A DNA stretch of 64,000 nt from Temnopleurus reevesii (lineage: Eukaryota > Echinodermata > Echinoidea > Temnopleuroida > Temnopleuridae): the NCBI GenBank assembly GCA_036244855.1, contig BQKZ01000034.1, positions 169,000 to 232,999 on the forward strand, read 5' to 3'. Position numbers and translations under genes: made by a program. Of the stretch, positions 14,001 through 26,000 are shown piece by piece (positions within the stretch are counted from its first letter, which is position 1; every line of letters begins with the position of its first letter). A model generated the notes under the pieces. It was given only the letters and a program-made list of their open reading frames with translations. It searched no databases and was not told the DNA's origin.

Positions 14001-17000
14001 TATTATCAACAACAAATCAATGTTCGAAGTATGTCAATTTTCACATTGAAGTTTGTATTTCTTTAGTGTTATTGTATAATGATGATTGTAAATTTAATTT
14101 TGTATTTTTTCATAATATTTTTTCTTAATTATTTTTTGAAAATTATTGGAATTTGACATTAGGATTGCACATTTGATAATGTATACTTTGTAATATTTTT
14201 GTAGTTGTTCGTGTATGATAAATTCTTTGGGTTTGCACTGACACGTTATCAATCAAATTTGTTTATCGCGATCTATCATTGATCTGATCGGTCCAAGGAA
14301 TTTACCAGGGCTGGTCTGCAAGCTGAAAACTGACCAGTCCAAAGGCTACTGTTGACCAATATACCGTACTCTGTGAATGTGATAGTCATGTTGTATGAGT
14401 CTAAGGGGGTGTTGCTCAAAGGTTGCACTTAATCGTAAGTTGCAGTTGATCGATACGCGCCTATCAAAATCATTGTTTCACGCGCGTCTTGTTGAATGCA
14501 CACACCACGCGCAAATGAAAATGCGCGTTACAATTTGCAAAGTTGCAGTTGATTTGCAGTTGATTTTGAACAACACCCCCTAAGATAAAAAAAATTGTTT
14601 GGATGCCCTCCAATGCCTTTTTTGAAAAAAAGCTTTGGTTGGTCAGAATTTTTTTCCTGTTTGAAATTGATAATAATAATAATAATTACATATGCTTAAT
14701 ATTATAAGAAATCTCTACAAGTTACCATAAACAAAACAATATACTCAAGTGAGATACTTTAAAAAGAATTATATTAAACTATAACAAGTAAGTACATAAA
14801 AAAAATGAGTAGGCCTATAGACAAATTATCACTATAGCTTACAATTAAATAAAATAAAAATGAGATCATTTTGTGCGAAAGAGATGACACTTTACTGCTT
14901 AATTAATCAATCTTAATTATTTTTCAAAGAGAATTTACATGATTCATGAGGAAAATAAGACTTAGACAGGGATGAAAACCTAAGAACATTTTACATTATA
15001 CTTGTTTATTTGTAATACTGTGATTTTTAAATATGAGTGAAAATACAAAAATGATTAAAAGAAAAAAAAAACAGCTAAGGTGGGGCCATTATTTAGAGGG
15101 CGGTTGGTGGAGGGTGTCCAAACAATTTTTTTTTTTGGCCCAAGGACAGAAAAGGTGGAGATATATTTATCATGTAAACGTCCTTTGCTCATCGACATTA
15201 TGCACTGTCATGCGTGCATATAACTTTATCACACAATTCGCCACCACAAGTACAATACACTTTGATCTTTTGTAACTTGGAAACGCCTTGCTTTGATAGT
15301 TTGCCTATTTTGCTGCAAAACATCAAGAAATATCTTTCAAGTGACAGGTGTATATCATTAAAGTGTAAGGCCTGTAATATCCTGCAATTATTGAACACAA
15401 GCTGCAATACACGTTTGAATTATGTGGGGTGGTCAAATCACACTGTTTTTATTGATGGAAACCACCATGGTCTTACGAGTTTCATAGACCTGTTATTATG
15501 GAATATGGGCTGCAACAATTGCTTGAATTGTGTGCATTGGTAAATTCACACTGCATTTATTGATGGGAAACACCAAATGTTGTATTTAGAGTTGCATAGA
15601 CCTGTGATTATGGAACAAAAGCAGCAATTCACGTTTGAATTGTGTGCATTGGTAAAATCACATTGATGGAAATGTAATTGTAATCACACTGATGGAAAAT
15701 CACATTGTCTTCAGAGTTGCATAGACCTGCGATTATGGAATATAGGCTGCAACACATGTTTTAAATTTTTTATGGGAAAAATCATGCTGTATTTATATGG
15801 AAAACGCCATTGTATTTAGAGTTGCATAGACCTGCAATTATGGAATATAGGCTGCAACATTCGTTTGAATCTGGTGGACGAATAAAATGACATTGTCACT
15901 TAGAGTTGCATTTACTTGCGATTATGGAATATAGTCTGCAACACATGTTTGAATCTGGTGGAGGAATAAAATGACAAAATCGCTCAGAGTTGCATACGTA
16001 TGTAGACCTGTGATTATGGAATATAAGCTGCAATACACGCTTAAATCGGGTGGATGGATAAAAATACATTGTTGCCTGCTTATCAAATGAAAACACAGTT
16101 CTACATCACCAGTTCTACCTGTATTCTACAAGATTCGTTCTACTTCACCGGCAGATGCAAAGAAATTACGTTACGATCGCATAATATACAAGCTACAGTA
16201 CAGCCCTCTACATTACGGAACATATAATGGAACATACGCTCGATACCTTTGGATGCATACATTGATATTTGATTGAGAGCCGACGCCTTGCCTTGCTGGT
16301 GGACATTTTGGAATTACTCTTTGGATTAATGGAATTATCTCCCACGTTTACCAAGACGTTCGAGTCAGAGACCAAAGGATGTTATCCAGATGGAATGTAC
16401 CATACGGTTCTTGTGATATTGAATTACTGTATGCAGCCTGATGTGAATGGCTGATAAAAGAGTATTATGATTGAGTTATTACAAATTATATATTGCATAA
16501 TTCCATATCAGGAATAGCTTTCCTGGTATCGCATCGTAATTGCTATGCATTTCAGCATGAAATTTGAATGCTACTTGTACAAAATATATTTTTTGTTAAA
16601 TAGCACTTTTTGCACATAGAACTGTACAATAAAATGTTGAAACTGTTTCCTCAACATCTAAAACTGCTAATCAAATTTGAAAAGTAGACTTATTCCCTGC
16701 ATATCATATGTGTAATCATGTAGTATTATGATACAATTTTTGTCTATGTATTCCATTTGATATTTTTTGAAGGGGGAGGGGGGGGGGGGGCTCATCGGAT
16801 GACAACCAATGTTAAACTATGGTTTATTTCATTGGCCTATCTACAATTATACTGCCCTCCAAAATAGACAGTGATATGTCACGCAACCTCCATCGTAATG
16901 TTACTGACCATATTTTATTCTGTCTGATCATAGATTCAAGCATCAAAGATGTTTTTTTTAATTATTCAAGAAGTACGGTCACGTGACAGCAAAAAAAAAA

Positions 17001-19698
17001 AAAAAAGAACAGAATTTCAGATCGACAATTTCATAGGGTTGGTCAGCCTTGGGCCACCAAATTTTCAATTTTTATTTATAATTTTTGTTTGTGGTGGTCT
17101 CTTCTGATGACAAACCATTGTTATGTTCTAAGACTTGGGTATCTGTTCAGTTCTCCTACCCTCCTACCCTGTAACTGACCATATTTTGTTTCATCCAAAC
17201 GTAGATTCAAGCATCAAAGATGGTTTATTTCACGAGTTCAAGAAGTACGGTCAGGTGACAGCAGTCACCGTCCAAGGGGCGGGGGATGACCGAGTCGGCA
17301 TCGTTTTCTTCAAGAGGTAAGCAAAAATATTTTGTGTTTGTTTATTTGTTGGTTGGTTGGTTTTGAAGCTAAATGGTAAGGTGCTCTTCGATCTTGTAAT
17401 AATGATAATGAACGTTTTTTTATATAGCACTTATCAACTCTTCATGATAATTCCCAAGGCGCTCTACAATTGCAGCATTATTACCCTGGCTTCAGCAGTG
17501 CACCTATTAACGCATATAGCTTTTTAAAGTAATAAATTCCTACCAGGTACCAATTCATGTCCCCTGGGTTGAGTGCAGCACAATTTGGATGAATTCTTTG
17601 CTGAAGGAAATTAACACCATGGGTGGGATTCGAACCTACGACCTTCTGGTTGAAAGGCGTGAGTCAGAACCGCTAAAGTTTGCACTAATTTGTTCCAATT
17701 TTGTAACGTTGCCCAAATCGCAGTCATGTGAGGGGTCTCGGAAAAAGGAATATTACACTTCTGATCTGCCAAATATGTATTTCAGTTGAGGACTCTGTGG
17801 CCTGGTATCTTCCCTCTCTTTCAGCTATACATTTGTGATGGAATCCTTCAATTCGTCCGTGTTTTCACGAAGTGACAGGAGCCAGAGGGTACTGTTCCAC
17901 GAAATAAGTTATAAATCTATTGAAACGTGTCCTTCTATATAGAATAAACACTTTGTTCCATATGATACCTGTTGAATTGGCAATATGTCAGGATTTCTTT
18001 GTCTTCATGCAACAATACCCTTTAGCTCCAGTCATGTAGTGAAAATACGGACGAATTTATATGGAAATATACCTCATGCATATTCAGGAACTGTTAGCAT
18101 CTCTGATGTAATATTTACATTAACCAAATCTAGAAAGAAATAAAGAAAGAATAAAAAGTGAATAATTGAACCAAAGAGCCATTAATAAATGCTTTGTATA
18201 TTTTTTGTCACTTTCCAAGAGAGGACATATGCAACTTGAAATTTGAAACTCAAATGTAAATCAACAATCTCTTTTTCATGAAAATGACAAATCAATATAC
18301 AAACATAATTTCCTGTCCGTCAGCAATGCAATAATGTTTCCTTGCCCATTTTTTTCCAGAATTAATTTTTTTTAATGCTCTATGGACTTTCTAGGTTTTA
18401 CTTATAAAGTGAATGCTATGGGATATGTCACCAAATTAAGACATAAGAACTATGAATAGATTTTCACTTATAGGTCTTCCTTCTAAAGAATTAGAAGCAT
18501 TTGAACTTTGGAGGTTTCATCTCTGCCGTTCATTTTGCAATGCTACCATTACTAATTAGGCTTTGCTTTACTTTCGAAAATCTTACAATGAAATCAGCAT
18601 CACTTGGTGTTTGTACTCCGACTGAGATCAAACCTGTAGAATTTACTTTCCGGCCGCTGCATGCTGGAAGCTTTCGTGGCATTTAAGCAGCCGCCATTTT
18701 GGATGGACTGATGGAGTAAAAAAATTGCTCTCCTGAATGCCTTTTGTGTGCGACCCACTTTTGCGGTAGAGAAATGCCTTTGACAGAGCTGGGAGGGGGC
18801 ACGATCCCCGCTGATTTCGATAAAATCTTTCAAAGGGAATCGATCGGAGATGTGGGTATTTTCCAAAGAAAGCGAAAATGGTAAAGTACCGATGACTTGC
18901 GTGCATTCAACGAGATTGGCAGCATTTTTAATAGCATGATGCATTTTAATGTGTAGGATTTCTGACTTTCTGATGAGGATTTTAATATTTAAATGTCTAG
19001 TGAAATCGTGAAGATCGTGAATTCATCACCATGAAAATTCTAGCAACTGTAAATATATTAAAAATCACTTCTTTGCAGTTTTGCCAATTCGGGTTCAAAC
19101 CTATCAATTTGTGGTTAGTCTTTGTAGGTTTACACAATTTATTTATTTAAAAAATAATAATTATTATTTTTTTTGTGGGGAATGTTGGACAATTTGTCCA
19201 GTTGTTTTTGTCATCTTATATTTTAACATCATATATTCTAACATCTATGCTGCCCATTTGCATCATGAAAACTTATTTCTAAAGGGATGCCACTGGATTA
19301 TCTGCATTCCTGTAAAATATTTTCTCTATATTACAATTTATTTACTCATAGAGATAGTCTTATCGAGATTACGTGATAATTTATAATGCAGGTTTTGCAA
19401 CATGTTGCCAATTTGATATTCAGTCAATTCATAGAAATGGGTGTGGATATATAATTAGGATAAAGGTTTCATCTTGTTTTTATTATAAGTAATATTCATT
19501 GGATGTTGTGTGGTATTTTAAATTCAGTGATTGGATTTTATATGCTTTCACTTTTTTTTTTTTGGGGGGGGGGCATTTACCAATGAGTAGAGATGCTGTG
19601 TTTCAGACAGGTATCTATTTGTTTTCAGAAAGCTAGACAAAAATTTATATGGTTAGCTTGATTGTCATCATCATCATCATCATAATTATCATCACCAC

Positions 19699-19733
<35 letters not shown>

Positions 19734-19734
19734 G

Positions 19735-19777
<43 letters not shown>

Positions 19778-19846
19778 GTCGTCGTCGTCGTCGTCATCAT
19801 CATCATCATCATCATCATCACCACCACCACCACCACCACCACCACC

Positions 19847-19880
<34 letters not shown>

Positions 19881-19959
19881 CCACCACCACCACCACCACC
19901 CAACAATATCATCATCATTGTTATCATCGTCATCGTCATCTCCATCTCCATCTCCATCC

Positions 19960-20013
<54 letters not shown>

Positions 20014-23000
20014 AATCATCACCATCAACACAACCTTCTCTCCGTATTTTTCTCCACCTCAATGTTAAACCTCAAATATCTTTAATTTCTAAGACATCAT
20101 TTTTCTTCCACTTTTCTTGCAGGACGGAGGATATGGAGAAAGCGATGTCGGCATCCAAAGGGAAGCTCTTCTTTGGCTGTGAGATGAAGCTGTCACCTTG
20201 GGAAGGCGCAGGTAAGAAATCACTAAAAATCATCAAATAGGCAACATTTCTTTTGCAATGATGTCAAGGAGACAATTTTTGAAAAAAATTGCAAAAAAAG
20301 TAATGAAAGATATATGTAATGGTGGGGAGCTAAAAAAATTGTGCCGAAAATCAATTTATTACACATTTGGTAATTACAGGTAAAAAAATCACTAAAAATC
20401 ATCAAATTGGCAATGTTTCATTTGCGTTGATATCATCAAGACAATTTTGGAAGAAACTGAAAAAGAAGGAATGACTAACTCATAAAAGTAGAGAGATGAG
20501 AACTTTCCCGCTTAAATCGCTTTATTGTCCTTCACAAGGTACAGTTAAACGAGGTGCATTAGAATCAAAACTATGTTTAGCTTATACCCCCAAAATCATG
20601 AGCATGATATACATCAATTTTCTAATATTTTGATAATTGTTTGATTATATTGTGATCAAAGAAATGATAATAATACCAATCTGCTATTTGATGTACAGGT
20701 AGCAATATTCTTGTTTTGCATGAACTCTATATACACAAATCTTATCATATAGTATCTCTTCCCTAAGGCAGTCTAACAAATTTCTATACAAGATGAGTCA
20801 TATCAAGAGGTTTTTTAATGTTTTGTGGTCACAGGCTTATAATAGTTTCAATCAAAACAACAGTTAACTCTCTGTGTGTAATATCCCATTGTCTTCATGT
20901 ATTTAGGGAAGCCAGTGTTATAGCTGGCAGTTATTATATATGCAATACCTCTTTCACAGAAGTCCCTAAGTGCACCAAAATCAGTGCAGCATTATTACCC
21001 CAGCTTTAGGAATATCAGCTCAAGTAATATCTCTATCAGGGTCGTGTTTCATAAAGTGGTTTGTTGAGGTTTGCATAACTCTATGAACGACTGATTACCT
21101 TTTCTCAAGTACCATCTCAGCCACAGAGGTTATCATTGAGTGCAAGAGAGGGACACCATTCGTGTGTAGAGTCATGCGTAACTTCACAAACAGCGTTTGA
21201 AACAGCCTTTGAAACAGCCCAGGCTTCCATTTGTATGTGTATGTACCTCAACTGGGTTGAGTGCAGCACAATATGGATGAATTTCTTGAGGGAGGAAATT
21301 AATGCCATGCCCATGGATGGGGTTGAAGCTGTGACCCTCTGTTTGGAATACATGATTCAGAGAACCACTGCACCATGAGGCTTCCACAAATTATTCCAAA
21401 TATAAATTTCATTATCAATAAATATAGCCTTGGAAATTTTTTACTCCAGACAAAATAAACACCATGTTGCTCAATGCCAATTTTTGAGCATTCCCAATTT
21501 TAGCAGGGTTATTAGAAATCCCTACTCACTTGAGTTGAAAGCTCTAATAATGTATCAGTACAAAATAAAGTTAAAAAAGGTATTCTATCAATTCGTGTAC
21601 AGTGGTATTAGTCACGTAAAGGAAAAAATGCAGAAAGAGAAATGTTCTGCTATCAAAAATTACATTCATCATAAACCGTCCCAGTTTCTCTCTCAGTTTT
21701 TACATGTATTTTCAAATAACCTCTTATTTCAATCATCACCTTTTTTATCACCTCTATCACGCAGCTGTTGGCTAGATTGTATCCAGTTTTAGATAAATTG
21801 CCAGTGAATCATTTGAAAAACATAAAAAGAACAAGGATGTTGGCTTTTGCACCACATTTTCTACATACAATGTGAAAAATAGCAATCCGTAGATGCGTAA
21901 TAAGTGTGCATTGTTCGTGCAATGTATTCGTTCAGTGCAGTACACTAGCACAGCATATTCCATACAATTACAGTGTGAGTTTTGCATAAATACAGTAGCG
22001 CTGGCACACACTCACATATTATGGATTCATGTGGGACTTCACTGTACAGTGTTTTGAATGGTTTTCTTCTTTATTAATTTCTTCTTTCTTTATTTCTTTC
22101 ATTCTTTTTTTTTTTAGTTCTTTCTTTATTTGTTCTTTCGTTGTTTAATACTTTCTTAATTTCTTTCGTACTTTATTTTTCTGTATTTATTTCTTTTTGT
22201 TTTGTTATTCAGTTCCTCTTTCATTCTTTCTTGATGAATTTCTCTGTTTTTGGTCTTTCTGTCATTCTTATTTACTTTCATTTTTTTGCCTTCTTATTTC
22301 TTCATGAATTTTTGAAATTTTATTTATTATTATTATTTTATTTATTATTATTATTTTTTGGGGGTGCCCTCACTATCAGAGAGAAAAGTATTCCATATCT
22401 CTGTTTATCTTCTCTTTATTCTGATTCCTTATATTTCATCAATTTTAAGCATCTATTGCACTTTGTTATGGGAAAGCTACATCAGATTTTTTTTAACTGG
22501 ATTTTTCTTACCGAGAAGGTCATTGATTAGATTCCTTGCTTTGCTATTAATTTTACTGCAATTTATAAGATGCTTATACTGCCAAAGATAAATAATTTGA
22601 AATGAATTGAGAAATATATTGACATCGCTTGGTAATAGTAGATGTAGCTCAGTTGACGGATGCATTAAAAACATTCGTCATCAAATTTGAAAAACTTCTG
22701 TATTACGAGAATACCCAAATGAAATACGATATAATTCGAGCCTCAATCGTGTACCATCTATAATTACAGTCAGACGCTTCTATCATCGAATGGGACAATT
22801 GAATTGAAATTCATTACAGGCTACATGTACTATGAGCGAAGGTAATGACATGAACAAGTAAATGCACTATAGTTGAACTTCATTAGTTCGTCTAACTAAG
22901 CACTATTTTAGAAGATGTGTGCCGAAGCCTGAATGGCGCTCATCTCGTTTCGTCCGTCCTCTGCATTCCTCGCCCATTCGACTCTCCTCCTGGAGTCCCA

Positions 23001-26000
23001 TCCCCCCTTCCATATGCCTGATTGTTAATCACGCGGAACGCCAGCACCCCCCAAACAGTTAATCAATTTACCATTCAGCATAGCACGCAGATGTCGAAAG
23101 CATCGTCATTGCTTACGCCGATGCCCAGCCGCCTGGAGAAGTTCTATTAAGCCACCCGGCCCAATAGGGGGTCTTCGATGCGTAGGAGTTCGGGATGGAT
23201 GGATGGATGGATGGCGCGAAGTACGGACCTCTCACTGGCATGTGTTTTATGCTAATTATGTACGTAAAATCATTGGCTGCTGTCGCCCGAGACCCCCTAG
23301 TGATGAATCGTAGGCAACCATGCGGCAAGGCCATCGTGCTGTTGCTATGGAGACAGATGGGTATCTCTCTCTCCTATCTCTCTTCTCCTCTCCTCTCCTC
23401 TCCTCTCCCTCACCATCTCCCCATCACCATCACTCAATGACGCGAGTACATCTCACCACAGACCTGCATATTTGCCCATATACTCTCCATCCTTTACCCT
23501 TCTTTAATATCTACCCATCCCCGGCGCTTTTATGCTCAACGAGAAATCAAATTTTGTTGATTGAGTGATGTCCATTGGCAGGGATCGTGTGAGGATGAAA
23601 ATTGAGAATTCATGCAGCTTATTAATTTTTTGGCGAGATTTGGACGTCATGGAATATTTGTGCGGCTTTCATGTCGAGCCTCAATAGTGTTCCATTTTCC
23701 TGTTTCTAGTCTAGTAGGCATTTATTTTTAATATTTTCTGCATTAGGGTACAAATTTCTTCCTCGCTGAATCATTATTACATATTGATCAAGTTGGCCTA
23801 CATATTGCAATCAACTGATTCAAAATTACATTAATCATAAATTACATTGAAAATAGATATAAGTAGTGAAAGTTTTCCACTTTGGGGTGACTTTTTTTTC
23901 TTATTGCTCTTATTCTCTATCTATATTATGCTCCTAGATTTGACTTATACCTCTCCCTTTGATTTTATTCCCCCTTTTTTCCTTCTAATTTTGCATTTTC
24001 CTTTTGAATTTCATACGATCTTTTATATGCTGGATTTTTTCTCCGCTCTGTCTTTATAATTTTACATTGGAATATATTTCTATACTCTAATTCTTGCTTT
24101 TTTACTTATAGGAAATTAAAAGGGTCATTCTCGCTACTACTCTCTTTCAATTGAATACTGAGTCACCAATCTTCCGCTTACTCTATATTTCGATTTCTTT
24201 CTATTTTTGCTGTATTTCTAGCTCTTTGATATTCCTAGGTAGCAAGCATTTTCTACAAAATTATATTGGTGCGACAGTGTGCTATTTCATTCTGTCTTGC
24301 TTTCTCTCTGGCCCTTTGCTCCCTGGTATTCACAATAACATCTCTCTCTCTCCTGTATTTCAATTTCTGGTTCTTTGATTTGGTAATATCTAGATTAAAC
24401 CATTCATCCCTCTCACTGCCATTATGAACAGGGATTTCCTCCCCTGCCGAGACCTCTACATGCTGCATCTTTTATTCTTTTTCATCTCTTCATCCAATCA
24501 TCGTGACAGCCCGCATCATCTAATCGAATCTTCGCTGTGAAGGCAACTCCTCCCATATTCCAATCTATTTAATATCATCCTCTCGCATCCCCAAACATCC
24601 AAGGATAAAACTGTTTCATTAGACCTCTCCCTGTTACGTGTATAAAATGATTCAACATTAAAAAAAAAAAAAAAAAACCTCATGGGTAAGTTTATGCAGG
24701 TAGCTAGCTCTGTGGTTTAATAATATCAAATGGAAAGGAAGGGACTGATTTGTTTAGAGCTCGATTGGTTGACTTAATATTTTCTAATGGTACAAGCTCT
24801 TGAAGATGGAACATTTCACCCATTTTTTTTCACTGGGATGAAATAGACTACCCTTATCCACTGAGCATATGAGGACAAAGTGTGATTCCTCCCTTGGATT
24901 TTTGTTGTTGCTTTTTTTGCTCTCCCTTTTCTTGTTGTTCTTGTTGATTGAAAGAGATGGAAAATTGATGAGGAGGCCTTCCTTCAGCAGTGGAGTGAAA
25001 CAGGCTAGATAGATAGATAGATAGATTCTTGTTGTTCTACTTTTGTTTCCCTACTTTTGTTTCCCTTTCTCTTCTTATTTCTCCTCCTCCTCCTCCTCCT
25101 TCCCTTCTTCTTCTTCTTCTTCTTCTTCTTCTTCTTCTTCTCCTCCTTCCCTTCTGTCTCCCCTCCTCCTTCTTTTCTTCTCTTTACTTTGATTCCCCCT
25201 CCCTTAGAGTATAATTATGAGAATGGCTTTGCAAAGCCAGCGATATATACCAAAAATCCTTCACGAGAAAAGTGATTTCTCCATTACTAACAAATACACC
25301 TTGAATAGATGTTTCATACAATAGATTATGAGCATATGTCCTTCAGGTAAAGAAGCCTATTTTGTCCATTATCATTATAAAAGCAATTTGTCATATCTAT
25401 TGAACAAGCCTATTGAGTTGTCCTCAAGAAAATATGTAATTACCCAGTTACACATCTCTAACAAAGCAACCTTCTTTATTCACTGCAGAATGCAATGATT
25501 AAAACCTTCACTTCAATGAGAATTTTCCTTGGGGTCATGCAATCGAGAGCAGGATATTTATCACAAACAATGTCTTTTATCATAACACATTACGTCATAC
25601 TAGATATGGAATTTCATCAGTTGTTACCCTGTATATTTACGCTTATCTCTTGTCTATGAGCGAAAGGTTTCCCAGGAATATTTAGAAGCGATGTCATTTT
25701 TGTCATAATTTTTTTTCAGCGTGATTTAAAAAAGTCTGATATTCTTAGTGTTCTGATTGCATCTTTTTACAAACTTTTGTAGATTTCTTTAAATGCCACC
25801 ACAGCTTTTAACCTCTTGAAAACTTTCACAGAAATACTTGGTTCATGCAAAACCAGAACAGTGTACCGTATATCAAGAAAATTATAATCTGATTTGTTAT
25901 TCAAGGAGTTTGAAATCTTTGGCATAGTTGCAGATCTGAGCTCTTATATTTTCCCTTTTAAGGATTGACATTTTTAAAAATCCATTGCTTGTGAAAAGGG

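Larger units (their letters stand above)
8042..17204 (+). other. SPEN intron (9.2 kb)
   Basis: No coding exon seen. It contains one ambiguous base in a poly-G run (10113), CT-rich sequence (about 11950-12600), two tandem satellite-like arrays (13000-13760; 15363-16075), a 180-bp inverted-repeat element (14402-14583), a G-tract (about 16775-16790) and a pseudo-copy of the next exon (16934-16990). Confidence 0.8.
17317..20122 (+). other. SPEN intron (2.8 kb)
   Basis: Holds a full-length SINE (17398-17690), a GC-richer block with a YY1-like site (about 18620-18920) and a large trinucleotide tract (19660-20015). No extra exon seen. Confidence 0.85.

Noticed and set aside
15363..16075. CRISPR-like array (regularly spaced repeats)
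   Set aside because: Unit spacing is irregular, the repeats are degenerate and the setting is a eukaryotic intron.
17620..17690. tRNA gene suggested by the perfect B box GGTTCGAATCC
   Set aside because: No full cloverleaf; the B box belongs to a SINE with a recognizable body and tail and with further copies in the window.
19625..20068. Poly-Asp, poly-Ile and poly-Val frames
   Set aside because: Translation of the CAT/CAC/CGT microsatellite in both directions.
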